Part shown: piece after piece, positions 1-11,168 of the stretch
Numbering within the stretch: position 1 is the stretch's first letter
Layout: each line of letters begins with the position of its first letter
From: Ulota crispa
Taxonomy: Eukaryota > Streptophyta > Bryopsida > Orthotrichales > Orthotrichaceae
DNA length: 64,000 nucleotides
Reading direction: 5' to 3'
NCBI GenBank assembly: GCA_963920765.1
Contig: OY987242.1
Coordinates: 36,852,002 to 36,916,001 of the forward strand
Made by a program: the position numbers and the translations under genes
Notes under the pieces: generated by a model
The model's input: only the letters and a program-made list of their open reading frames with translations
Database searches by the model: none
What the model was told of the DNA's origin: nothing

Positions 1-317
1 TCATGTACCCAAGTAGGTGTGGGGCAGATACTTCTTTTACTTCATTTTAGATTCTTTTGTATTACTCGATAAGGGAGGTCTATCTGCTTGATTGCAGAGC
101 GTTTTGGATGCTAAATTATGAGTGGTGACCCTTATCTGTGGAATCTTGCCATTTGGATATATTTGGAGGGTAGATTGATCATGTCCTTGTTCCTTCTTGT
201 GGTCCCTGATACTTGTCCTTTATTTTGATCAAGGACTCATAATTCAACACTGATGGCTTTTTCCTCAGCTGACACTGAACAATTGCATTGACTTGTGAAC
301 GCTTATTTGTTGTCCAG

Positions 318-3300
318 ATTTCTACACAACTGAAAGAGCAAGGATTGAATTCTGAGGTGTATTACAAGAATAAGGAACTCCGGAAAGTTATTAGCATTAT
401 TCCCACTTCTGCTATAAGGTACATCCCTTGTAATTTCGGAGCACAGTTTCATCGTCAACTTATCACTAGGCTCTGCCAAATGTCAGGTCTGTTGCTCTCT
501 TTTAACATAGCTTTATTGCAGTGGGGAGGGTGTCCCAGATATTTTGATGCTGTTGGTGCAGTTGACACAGAAGTTGATGGAGGATAAGTTGATGTACATC
601 AGCGAAGTACAGGTTAGTGAAGGTTTAGACTATATTTCTTTATGATAGGTATTCATCAATACGGTATAAATGCCCGAGCGTCAGGTAGTGATTGACCTAT
701 ATGGCTTCTTTCTCTTCGTCGGAAGTCCGCATCGTAGAACATGCGATCCTTTTATTGAAATTTATCTCTTTCACATCAGGTTTTCCAGGATTTTTCCTTG
801 GTAATTTCATCCTGGGTATATAGGTGCTGGTACGCACTTGACTGAGTGGCCATAGGTAGCCATGTGATGTTATTTGCTGTACGTCTTTGAGACTAACTGG
901 TAGATTTTCTGGTTGTTTGTTTTGTAATTTACTGTGAGGGATGGCTATGGTATGCAGGCGACTGTGCTGGAGGTCAAAGTGGTCGAAGGTTTGGGAACAA
1001 CTATCGATGTGGTGTTGGTGAATGGTGTACTCCATGAAGGCGACCAAATAGTTGTCTGTGGCATGCAGGTTTGTCATATTTATCAAATGCCTCGTTTGGA
1101 GATGTGTTATCTGCTCTTCTATACACTTTTTTTTGCGAGAAGGATCTTGAAACAGAAGTAACAAAATTGAATGATTTGTGCCCTGTGAGCCAATGGTGCT
1201 CACAGAGCTTAGTAAGGTGCTGCACAATGTCTGCGCTGGATTTGTTTTGTAGAAGTTCAGCAGCCTCTCATCTCGCTCGGGTTGTCGTCCTATGTACTCA
1301 GGGCCCTATTTTAACGAATATCCGAGCGCTATTAACACCGCATCCGATGAAAGAGCTCCGTGTGAAGGTTAGAGCTCCGTCCTGTTCTTTGACAATGCTT
1401 TGATGGATCGCAGACAAGATTTCCAGTTAGTGTGTGCCTTGATGCGTGTTTTCGTCTTAATGTGAAAGCAGTTGTTCTAGATGTCAGGATGCGTAAGGGT
1501 GGGTTGTTGTGGATTATCGGGATTTTGTATTCTAAGATCAATATTTGGAAATGTTGTAAGAATCTATCAGCCTGCAATATCTTGTGTTCATATCTTTGGT
1601 TCATCGGTATTTTTGCTCACTTGGGATATGATGCAGGGCTCGTACCAACATCACAAAGAATTGAAGGCAGCCCAGGGTATTAAAATTACAGCTCAGGTAA
1701 GCGTGGTTTTGGCTGTTGGAAGTGGTGCTTTATAAATAAATAAGTAGAGGTAGGTTGTTGTATTCGGACAGACAACATGTGAGGGACTCATCGTGGTTGG
1801 GGAGATGATGCTTGGTACTTCTTCCAAGCACTGTTCATATGAACGTTGCAGCTCTAGGTATGTGCAGGCTATATGCTATCTGAAAATGTTGGATGTAGGG
1901 GTCCTAATTTGAGTAACCTCTCAGACTTTCAACACTCTTATGCCCCGGATATGTTGATTTCAGGGATTGGAGCATGCAATTGCTGGTACGCAATTGTATG
2001 TGGTTGGTCCTGAGGATGACGTGGACGACATTAAAGAGGAAGCAATGCAAGACATCAAGAACGTGTTTAGCAGAGTCGACAAGAGTGGTGAAGGTGTTTG
2101 CGTGCAAGCCTCCACTCTTGGGTCATTGGAAGCGCTCTTGGAGTTCTTGAAGAGCCCGGCTGTCAAGATTCCTGTTAGTGTCATTAATATTGGTCCAGTG
2201 CACAAAAAAGATGTTATGCGCGCTAGCGTCATGTTGGAAAGAAAGCGCAAGGAGTTTGCAACAATCCTGGCTTTTGATGTGAAGGTACAATTCAGCTTCC
2301 GAAGTCCTGATCTGACCTAGCATCTGCTGTTCATATTTGATATTCTCTTTGAGTCTTATTTCGAAGATGACCGCTAGAACGGAGTTCTTAAGCCCTGATT
2401 GGGTTTTGCAGGTAACCACCGAGGCCAAGGAGCTGGCAGAAGAAGTAGGTGTCCGCATTTTTACTGCAGATATTATCTACCACCTGTTTGATCAGTTCAC
2501 AGCGTACATGAACTCTGTCAAAGAAGATAAGCGGAAGGATGCCTCGGAGGAAGCCGTATTCCCTTGTGTGATGAAAATCATGCCACAGTGCGTTTTCAAT
2601 AAGAAGGATCCAATCATAGTTGGAGTGGAAATACTGGACGGTGTTGCAAAGGTAAGTTTACATGCGTCGACTCTGCTGCAAACCTTGTTGTCGTACAAAT
2701 TTTATCCATGGGTCCAGATATTGGAGATCTGTGACTGCGCTTCCTTGCTCTTATCTCGTAGCATACGAATTCCCAACTCTGTCGAGACGTTCTGTGTAGG
2801 TCGGCACACCTCTCTGTGTACCCTCAAGGGATGGCATTGACATCGGAAAGATTGCGTCCATGGAGATCAATCACAAGGTCGTTGATACTGCTACGAAGGG
2901 CCAAACAGTCGCAATGAAGGCAAGTAATGCCGTTATGGAGCTCCCGTGGATTGTTGAGTTTGTTGAAACACATAACCTTGTGTTCAGCAGGGTCATGCTT
3001 ATGAGGATCCTAGACTAAGTGAACAAAGTCACGGTGTGTCACTGGATCGCCTTAGAAACTAAATTCTGATCCAATCCGAATAGCTTAAACTCTATGAAAA
3101 CAGTCTAGGGAGCTCCTGTACGATTGGAAACATTGGTCATGAAATTTGGGTTTCTGAGTTCCTGGGTGGTCGTACAGATTATAGGCACCAATGCTGAGGA
3201 AAACGCAAGGATGTTTGGCCGTCATTTCGACATGGAAGATGAGTTCGTCAGCCGCATCAGCAGGCGATCTATTGATCTTCTCAAGGAAAATTATCGGGTG

Positions 3301-3680
3301 AGTTGCAATCCTTGAATCCTAACCCTCTGAACTGGGGATGTGGACAGATCAACCCATGAATCAGAAGTAGGCATTAGAATGGGTGTCGTGTTCCAACACT
3401 GTTCACCATCTACCTGCTGAACATACTACCCTAGTCGGATGGCAACCCATTCTTGCAGGCAGTTGTGTGCATGACAATGTCTTCCGTGTGTTATCTTTTG
3501 TGCAATTCTGGTATCTTTACAAATTGCGAGAAGTGCTTACCTTTTTTGAGCATCTATCATGAATTCAAGTTCCACGTATCGAGGCTCTGATATCTTTTAT
3601 TTCAACGTGTGCAGGACGACCTCACTACCGACGAGTGGAGATTGGTGGTGAAACTGAAGAAACTATTTGAGATACCCTAG
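318..3680 (+). CDS. eIF5B: Translation initiation factor eIF5B, C-terminal part (5' end outside window)
   Basis: eIF5B is the GTPase that joins the 60S subunit to the 48S complex in the cytoplasm. Exons: 318-418, 522-612, 958-1068, 1302-1367, 1637-1696, 1964-2284, 2412-2651, 2800-2919, 3178-3297, 3615-3680 (431 residues visible, phases all close, stop TAG). The visible part starts at the end of the G domain (QLKEQGLN, then IPTSAISGEG across the first junction). It continues through domain II ([27 protein letters not shown]), domain III ([18 protein letters not shown]) and domain IV ([26 protein letters not shown]), ending in a short acidic/basic tail. The GTP-binding motifs lie left of the window. 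The intron after 2919 starts with GC (AAG|GCAAGT). Family assignment is secure; exon edges are by-eye calls. Confidence 0.93.
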
Positions 3681-4925
3681 AGGTAGGCGATCATCTTTAG
3701 TCCTTGGGTTTTGTGGAGAGCAACATGATTTCCATTCTCTTGATTTTGGAAATGAGAGTTGCTTGCCCTCTTAGAATTAAGTTTGTTCTAGTTTAGCAGT
3801 GCAGCATCAGCACCGTAAGGTGCTCTCTTCTGAGATGTACAATGCATAGGTATTGCGCACTGGTGTTTCCTAGCGAGTAGACTCCTGGCGTAGGTGAGGG
3901 ACTCCAGGTAGTGAAGTGAGAACTTAGACTTTTTGTTAGCTCCGTTTGCTCAAGAACCTTGCCCTAAGGATACATGAGAAATACCGAAAGTTGTACGTAA
4001 AGGGGATTCTCTTTCTTGAAACGTTAGGTTCTGCAGTCTTTGAGGCCTCGTGTATGATGTCTTTGTTAGTGTATATTGCCAGTGCTGCTCAACACTCCCC
4101 TAGCTTTTAATTATTTGAATGATTTTCACTTATAGAATAGAGTATTTTTAAGGTCTTTTTCCCATTCTAAAGAGGATCCCAATGCACTAAACTAATCATT
4201 TGAATACTGTATGAGCAAGTTATGAATTGTTGAACATAGTAGCAGTACCATTCTAATCGTCAGTAAGTTATAGCAGGTATTAATCATGATGTATTTTATG
4301 GAACTGATGAAAGCATCTCTTGACTGTATAGTGTAAGTGAACGTAGAAGCAGGAATCGCAAGGATTGACAGCCTTTGATACTTTACTTTTCTAGCTGAAA
4401 AGCCACATTAAAAATCGAGTGTCTTATTATGGAGCAACATGATCAATGTGCAACTTGTGACTTGCAAATCATGGAGCAGGAAACACAAAGTTCGCTACCT
4501 CCGTTGTAAAGAGTACAGAAACGTTTCAAACTGAGTACATCCGTGTCTATCGGTGATTAGTAAAATAGCAGAATTGAGGACCTGGTGATAGCCCTGAAAG
4601 GAGAAACAAGTAACCTTGTTTTGAAATTTCAATACTGCATAATCAGTTTCAGAGAGAGTATCAAACCACCCACATGCGGCCAATAATAAACATTAGTAGA
4701 GCCAATGTTATGCATTTTATATCCACATATCCTACACAACCATATTCTGTAATCTCAGTTTTGCATTCCTGCTTCTCTCCATCCTATCCTGCGACATTTC
4801 TTGGTTATTGTATAATTTTATGTGATAAATTCTGGACCAAGGTTCCAGGGCTCAAACCTTCACAAGAGGGTCTAGAAATATTACTAGAAATCGTTCAACG
4901 AAATATCATACTCCAATGTACTAGA

Positions 4926-5171
4926 TTAACCCTTATCTAACCCTTAAAAGGGGAGTATTACACAGTAAATACGCTGCTGTATAACTGGCATTTGCTACCA
5001 ATAAAAAAGCTTTAATTTGGGATCTTAACTAGCTCACTAGAACCACATTGATCTATATTCTAACTTCTTTATTGATCTCAAATGTAGTAAAGGTGTGGAT
5101 GCATTCCAAATACAAGAAAATACTAAATATTGTATTGACCGCAAAGGGCTCCTTGATCCTTTAAGGGTTAA
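4926..5171. mobile_element. TTAA-bounded piggyBac-like short element
   Basis: Both ends read TTAACCCTT inward. The left end is TTAACCCTTATC and the right end, on the complement, is TTAACCCTTAAAGGATC. About 246 bp and non-coding. It belongs to the TTAA/CCC-ended family seen repeatedly in this window. Assignment to piggyBac is inferred only from the TTAA target and the CC(C/T) start. Confidence 0.5.
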
Positions 5172-5565
5172 ACCATCCATTTCATACGAGAACAAAACCA
5201 AAAATCTTGCCGACTCAAAAAGAGAAACCTTGCACTAGAAAGTCAATTGCTCTATCAAGCTCCGGTGTACATACATGATTCTAATATTGTATTACATTAC
5301 GTGGACCACATTCAAGTGCAAAATGCCGAGACACCTCAACTTGCAAGCTAGCATAGATGGAAACAAAAGAGTCTACTCATTGAAGTGTACAAATAAATTG
5401 ATAAAAAATATTGTCTGACAACTTGCAGTTCATATGTTGAGCCACTATAGGCTACTTGCACTAAGCCAATGCTATATTCACAACGCCAAAGGCACTTTTC
5501 ACATGAATAGGATGAGTGTTAAGCAACTAAACTGAAGCAAGCGTTACAACAAATTACACCAAATA

Positions 5566-5867
5566 GTGCATTTAGGTTGCCCCACACTAATTTCTCAACA
5601 TTTTACACTACTTAAATACTTATTGCTGCTACAATAACTTCTAGCAATGATTACAGCAATAACCAACTTTTGAAGGCTTTGACAATAACAAGACAGTTGT
5701 AAAAAGACAAATTAACAATATCCATGTGGTAAACCATGTGAAATCTTCATATCAAAAGAGTTACATGTACCTCCAAATGACCAAGTTATGAGTCATCAGG
5801 TAACTTTGCCAAGGTAAGGCAATCTAATTGTTAAGGCAACCTAAATGATAGGGCAACCTAAATGCAC
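5566..5867. mobile_element. Inverted-repeat element, GTGCATTTAGGTTGCC ends (copy 1)
   Basis: The left end GTGCATTTAGGTTGCCCC is matched by the inverted right end GGGCAACCTAAATGCAC. The interior resembles the copy at 9848-10130 in the opposite orientation (shared segments around the ACTAATTTCTC and TGAGTCATCAGGTAAC blocks). About 300 bp with no coding content, so a MITE. Superfamily unknown. Confidence 0.7.
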
Positions 5868-5897
5868 TCTTCAATGTACATAATTTCCATATCTCGC

Positions 5898-5906
5898 TAT
5901 AAATAG
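5898..5906 (+). promoter_or_regulatory. Candidate TATA box
   Basis: TATAAATAG in a CG-flanked context lies about 30 bp before a GC-richer transcribed-looking stretch with an AGGGTT motif at 5937. It is well formed, but no convincing plus-strand protein follows, so its use is uncertain. Confidence 0.3.
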
Positions 5907-6143
5907 GGTACACGATCTCGCAGGTCAACAAAAATTAGGGTTACAGGACCCAACCACCGGACCTGACTGTGTTACAGAGTTCACGCTTCACCCTCGCCCC
6001 TGACGTGCAGTCTGTTGCAACTGCAAACTCCAAGGAGACGCGGTGGAGGGCTCATAAGCAAGTGGTCTCTAGAGAGAACCCAAGCAAAGGGAAGATGGCC
6101 TTGCACTAATGTCGACGTGGCACATCATAGACCCAAAGGATTT

Positions 6144-6467
6144 TTACCACCAGAGCTTGGGGAACTGCTTCTTCTGCTTCTTCGACTGTCGCCCGGCTTT
6201 GCTGGTGGCGCACCTCATCATCCTCAGTTCTCGCTTCGGACTCTCCGACAGCGGCACATGTTGCTGCACAGCAGCAGGGGCGCCAGAAAAACTTCCGTTT
6301 ATGGAGCACGCGCGGTGCAGCCACGTGAAGGACGCCGTCGAGCAAGCTTGCTGCCCCGTCGGAGAACGCATCGACGATCCGTCCGAGTCTGATGAGCCTT
6401 CCGTCACGCGCACTCGCTCGTAGAATGGCGCGTATTTCTTCAACACTCGATTGCTTCGCAGCGCCAT
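6144..6467 (-). CDS. Hypothetical basic protein, 107 aa
   Basis: I do not recognise this protein. The ATG lies in a good plant context (AGGGATGGCG). The frame is mostly G/C at third codon positions in a locally GC-rich island within AT-rich DNA, which favours this frame over the overlapping open frames here. The protein begins MALRSNRVLKKYAPFYERV, has a Ser/Asp-rich stretch (EGSSDSDGSS) and ends in a lysine/glutamine-rich tail (SKKQKKQFPKLWW). No signal peptide or membrane segment is seen. A GT just before the stop could be a splice donor, so the true C-terminus may differ. It stands alone between eIF5B and NOP14. Confidence 0.4.
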   Translation of the reverse strand: MALRSNRVLKKYAPFYERVRVTEGSSDSDGSSMRSPTGQQACSTASFTWLHRACSINGSFSGAPAAVQQHVPLSESPKRELRMMRCATSKAGRQSKKQKKQFPKLWW

Positions 6468-7430
6468 CCCTTCTCACAAATTAAACTCACTATCTATTGT
6501 ACCGAATCTGTCCTAAGCAACGAAACCTAAACGGCGATGGACTCGATCATATCAGACCTCCCTGCTAGCAAGCTAGTATTCTGTCGTCTTCGAGCAAAGG
6601 CTTTCACTAACATAAGCCAAGTAATATGTCATGCCAACATTGCTAATGTTGTTGCAAGTGTTACTCTTCCTACAAATGTAGACTGATTAGTAGCAACAAA
6701 TCTACTACGGTTTCACGAAACGTCTTTGGGAGAAATGGGATCTACAGTTTTGAATGCAACGCCGAGCAAGGGATATGGAAACCCTTTAACACGACAGCTG
6801 CGAAAGCACTAACGATCTAGAAGTTCGAGAAATGGCTGGAGTAATCGGAGTACCACGCTGGGTGTGCTTGTTATGAAGGGAGAGAGGTAAAGCCGCAAGC
6901 GCCTTATAAATAAAGTTAAGATCGAACCCCTGACCGGACTCGACTCACAAGGGCCGTGACAGATGCTGCGATAATGCAGGAGGGAAGCCTTTTGAGTTTT
7001 CAGAAGTGCACGAATTCAAAAACTTGCAACTTTGCAAGCACATCGCTCGCCTGGCGACAATTGTCAAGCTCTCCAGAAGGCTTTATTTGTGACAATCCAG
7101 GCCACAAACGACTCACAGTCTGACCCCACGATCCACAGTTCCACACTCTTCGTCGTCTACGCACCTCGCCAGCAGCTGTTTTCCGTTGAAGCGGCTGGAA
7201 ACACGGGCAGGGACTAAAAAGGACTCGAACAGAGTGGCGAGTCAGTTCTCGTTGTGAGTTCTCCGCTGCCCGGCTGACCTCCATTGGCGCATATGAGCTT
7301 GGCCTCGGGGCAGTAGAATGTTCCCCAGAGATTTATAACATGTGAGAAATTGGTGGGGGGTTGTAGTATTATATTAGTATAATTGACTGGGAACTGATGA
7401 CGCTCTAACGTACTTTAGCTCCGAAACTTT

Positions 7431-7725
7431 GGCTTAGTTTACTGCACATAAGCTTACGTCGATGTGGGGGCCAGGGTGTAAAAGGTAGGTTTTTTTCCAA
7501 ACAAGGGTAATAGCAATAATTTGCAACCTATATTTTCTCTGTTCAATTGTATCCTCTTCCAAGGTCTCAGACGATAGCAGGGTCTCTAAATCCATACATG
7601 AATTCAAATTTCCAAATTCAATCTTATGATGGTAAATATCTAAACTCTCACATTTTCTGACGAGTGAAAAATCAGTGCTTTTCCACCCTGGCCCAACATC
7701 AACGTTCGTGCAGTAAACTGAGCCC
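7431..7725. mobile_element. Inverted-repeat element with flanking direct repeat
   Basis: The left end CTTAGTTTACTGCAC and the inverted right end CTCAGTTTACTGCAC continue inward as a roughly 55-bp imperfect inverted repeat (GGCCAGGGTG near both inner ends). The sequence AAACTTTGG occurs immediately outside both ends, like a 9-bp target duplication. That size would suit a Mutator-like or, if 8 bp, an hAT-like non-autonomous element. No coding capacity. Confidence 0.6.
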
Positions 7726-7741
7726 TAAACTTTGGCCTTAG

Positions 7742-7822
7742 GTTTCTGGCGTGGCCAACGTGGCGCTCGCTTCGGAGGTCATTCATGTAACCGCGGGCGT
7801 CAAGACTCACGAGGGCATCAAG
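7742..7822 (+). pseudogene. Orphan exon-like open segment, 27 codons
   Basis: A TTAG acceptor precedes a GC-rich open stretch reading VSGVANVALASEVIHVTAG and then VKTHEGIK, closed by AAG|GTATCT. It looks like an internal exon, but I find no partner exons and do not recognise the protein. An element (7431-7725) is inserted just in front of it. It may be a remnant of a broken gene or chance. Confidence 0.25.
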
Positions 7823-9847
7823 GTATCTGCTTTGGGATCTGCCTTGACGGATATCTGAGATCCTAAGATTTTGAGCTGGTCAAGCTTTGAATGTTACTTT
7901 TCACTTTCACTTTTTAGCCTTAACTGCAGATCTACTATTTTTGTGCTTCTGGTACAAGCACTTTAAAGATAGTTGCGGCGCTGGCAGCAGTGATGTCTAA
8001 AAGCTGTTTCGTTGATCGCGCGACACGCAGCCCAGAATGCAAGTAAACCTAGGTAAGAGAAAAATGGAAAGAGTCATCCACGTGTGATCGCCCATCCATA
8101 AGATATACTACTCTTAGTTACTTTCATCCAGATTTTGGCAAAAAAGGGCTGCATGTTTCAGAGGGAATGAGGAATATGGCGATTTCATCCGTGTAAGTAC
8201 TCACCTTTTTTTGGTGTCGAAGAGCCAGTGCCAAAACGAGTTAACTCTTTAGCAAAAAATCACCATTAAGAAAATCGTTGGCTGGCAGTGGTCAGGCCAT
8301 AAATTAGTTACTTTCGTTGAATTATTGGAGGCCATACTCTTCTCCTCTGATGGTTAGGTGTTAGATAGCCTCCCTCACAAATTTGTGAGTGTCAAAAATG
8401 CCACTTTAGTTATTGAAGTTTTGGGTGTTCAACATCCATGCTGCAATAAAGGAGTTATAGAATTAAACATGTAAGTGTGTTGAAAAATAACATAATCAGA
8501 AATTGGAAATGGTATTCCAACAAGTTTATTGCAAGAACACACAAGAATTTTACAGCTGTGTTTTCGAAAGTTGAAAAATGATGATCATCTTGGGCAATTC
8601 AAATGTAATATGAAAGTTGGCCCATAATGGCTTTCACACTAAATCCCATGTCTCAATATTGCAAGTCCTTGGATCTACTAGTTTCCAACTTGGATGGATT
8701 ATACAGGACAAAAGAAGGTATAGTACTTTGAAAATACATAAATATTTTTATTTGTTTTTAAGTTTTAGCAAAGTTGTACTTTACCGTTGCAAAAAAATTC
8801 AAAAAAATGCTATAATGTAGGCGTTTCTAAAGTTGGAGTTTCGAAGTGTGAATCTATTAGCATCTTCACTGTTAAACAGCATAATGGTAGGTTTAATGAC
8901 CACTTCAAGGTTTCATTAGGCAAATGCAGGTGTTGTGATTGCAAATAAGAGCCCTACTTTGATGCTAAATGACCCTTATGTTGTTGACAACTAGAGCCAC
9001 TTTTGACAATGGTTGGCCTTTTGCTTTTTGTTTGTATAAGTGGCCTAAGACACGGTTGAAGAGGACTGATTCATACTTTATCATTGCCTACTGTCTGCAT
9101 AGCACATCTTATCCATTTCTTACTCTTCCCATAAATTTGTTGTTATTTTACAAACTTTATAGTTATCTTATCTAATGTGGAGCACATAAATTGAGAAGAA
9201 ACTATAAAACTAAAAAATAATTGTAATTCATGAATGAAGATGCTCTAAGTCTCAATTTTAGCTTTCCACCAATTCAATTTTGAAGTTTTAATGGAATGGA
9301 GATTGTATGAATTGTCTCTTAATTTCTGTGTTAATAAACTATATTGATGTTTATAATTTCTTAAAACATTTGTAAATGAAATCCTGGAATGTAATCAATT
9401 TAAACAAGTATTATTTTATATTATTCAAATAAAACACTTGTTACATATGTTAATTTATCTCCACATACAGAGCTAGCAAAATTTATCAAGTGCAAAAAAT
9501 GTTATAAAAGCAACAACCATATGCAACACCTTGTTTCTTTTATATTTCTTTGCATTGGTGAATTTTGTTGTATTTAGCCGTTTCACCTTTCATCATGTTT
9601 TCCACTGATTTATGAGCCAAATAGCTCTGTAAAGATGATATTATGGAGTTTTGAATTTAGAAGCCTTGTTTACATGAAGCAATGCTATTTAAGATTGTAA
9701 AAACAACTTGCTACAACATAATCATGTGAGTATATATTCCAGTATAATTTTCATTTGAAGAATATATTGTTTAAGCTTGGTGCACTTTTAAGTCATTAGA
9801 ACATCCATTGTTTCTACAAATGGATTTGCCTACTTCTGATGATGTAC

Positions 9848-10130
9848 ACTGAATATTGCATTTAGGTTGCCTTACCCCAATAAGTTACCTCATGGCTCAT
9901 CACTTGGCCACTTGGAGGCACATGCAACTCACTAAATATTTAAGTTTCACATGATTTGTGACTTGGAAGCCACTAGTTTATCTTTTTGTTGCTTCATTGT
10001 TGTTGATAGGCTAACTAAAAATGGTTTGTTGCAGTGATTTTTTATTAAAGATACTGTAGCAACAATAAATATTTATATATTGTGAAATGCAGAGAAATTA
10101 GTGTGGGGCAACCTAAATGCAATATTCAGT
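9848..10130. mobile_element. Inverted-repeat element, ACTGAATATTGCATTTAGGT ends (copy 2)
   Basis: The left end ACTGAATATTGCATTTAGGT is matched exactly by the inverted right end (ACCTAAATGCAATATTCAGT). About 283 bp, non-coding, same family as 5566-5867 but reversed. The near-perfect termini suggest a younger copy than the first. Confidence 0.75.
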
Positions 10131-11168
10131 CTAATTTGTCAATGCATTATGATTTACAATCTCAAGGAAATATGAAGTTTATTGATCACAAAAGGACTTC
10201 GGGACTCAAACAAGAATAAGGCCTCTCTACCTTATTCACTATTACTTCAAACATCACTAGGTCAAATCACATTGTTCCTATCTTGAAAGCAATATAACAT
10301 TTGACGTTCAATCAAGTAAACTTTAACTTATTCCATCTAAAGTGTTCACTAGTTGTAATATATACTAATCTTCCTAGTTTTCATCCCCAAAGTATTGTTG
10401 AGTCCTTGACAATCTTTCTAAGTATATGGTCAAGAAAAAATGAGTTTTGAAGAATAAGCCTTCAAATCTTTTTTAAAGTCTTCAAAACAAAGTTACAAAG
10501 ATTATGTTTATGAGGACAAAATTGAAACCTTGCATAAACATGTAAGTTGGATCACACCTTTAACATAAACAAAAGAGGACAATACTGATTGCTCAAATAA
10601 TGCATAATTAGCTCTTTGGCAATGCTTAAATTAGTTTCCAACAAACATCATGCATCTAACTTGGATAAAAACTCCAACCATGGGGCGTTGTAGAAGATTT
10701 AATAGCATTACATTGTAATTTTCAGCACATTTCAAAATTTGTTAACAATAAGGTAATCCTACTTGTTTGCTTGTTTCCTCATCACATAGAAGTGATTGAC
10801 CAAACTTTTGTTTGACAGTGTATAAAAATACTTTACCAACATTGGTAATCACCTTTCATATTTTATGAAAGTGTGCCCTAAGGTCTGAGTGTACACAAGA
10901 TGTTATGGATCAATCAGACAATCAAAACTCGGAAGGCTCATATTTTGTAAGGTAGCTCCACACTACTAGTCTAGTAAAGATTTAAAACTCTCATCAAATG
11001 CCAGAAATATCCAGCATAAGTCCTAGGCTTTGGTAGGCTCTATTATAAAAACAAAAAAGGTTCGTCAAAAATTTGCAACACATTCTTCCAGCTCACCCAC
11101 TACACTTGTATGTGAATCTTTTTCTACACACAAAACAGCAGAGCTTAGCAGATGGAGGAGTCGCCAAG

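Larger units (their letters stand above)
3681..6143. other. Downstream region of eIF5B, no gene seen
   Basis: The interval holds the presumed 3' untranslated region of eIF5B and AT-rich sequence. It contains a TTAA-bounded element (4926-5171) and an inverted-repeat element (5566-5867), both listed separately. A clear TATAAATAG sits at 5898-5906 on the plus strand and is followed by a more GC-rich patch. I see no exon with family similarity. Confidence 0.6.
6468..11168. other. Intergenic region with repeats and one orphan exon-like ORF
   Basis: No complete gene is visible. The segment 6900-7300 is GC-richer with open frames on both strands but no recognisable protein. 7431-7725 is an inverted-repeat insertion and 7742-7822 is exon-like; both are listed separately. 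9848-10130 is a MITE. A motif TTAGTTACTTTCATCCA at 8112-8128 recurs as AAGTTACTTTCATCCA near 18190. The rest is AT-rich sequence in which I see nothing. Confidence 0.5.

Noticed and set aside
1..317. Another eIF5B exon at the extreme left edge
   Set aside because: A possible donor occurs near base 13, but too little sequence is present to confirm an exon.
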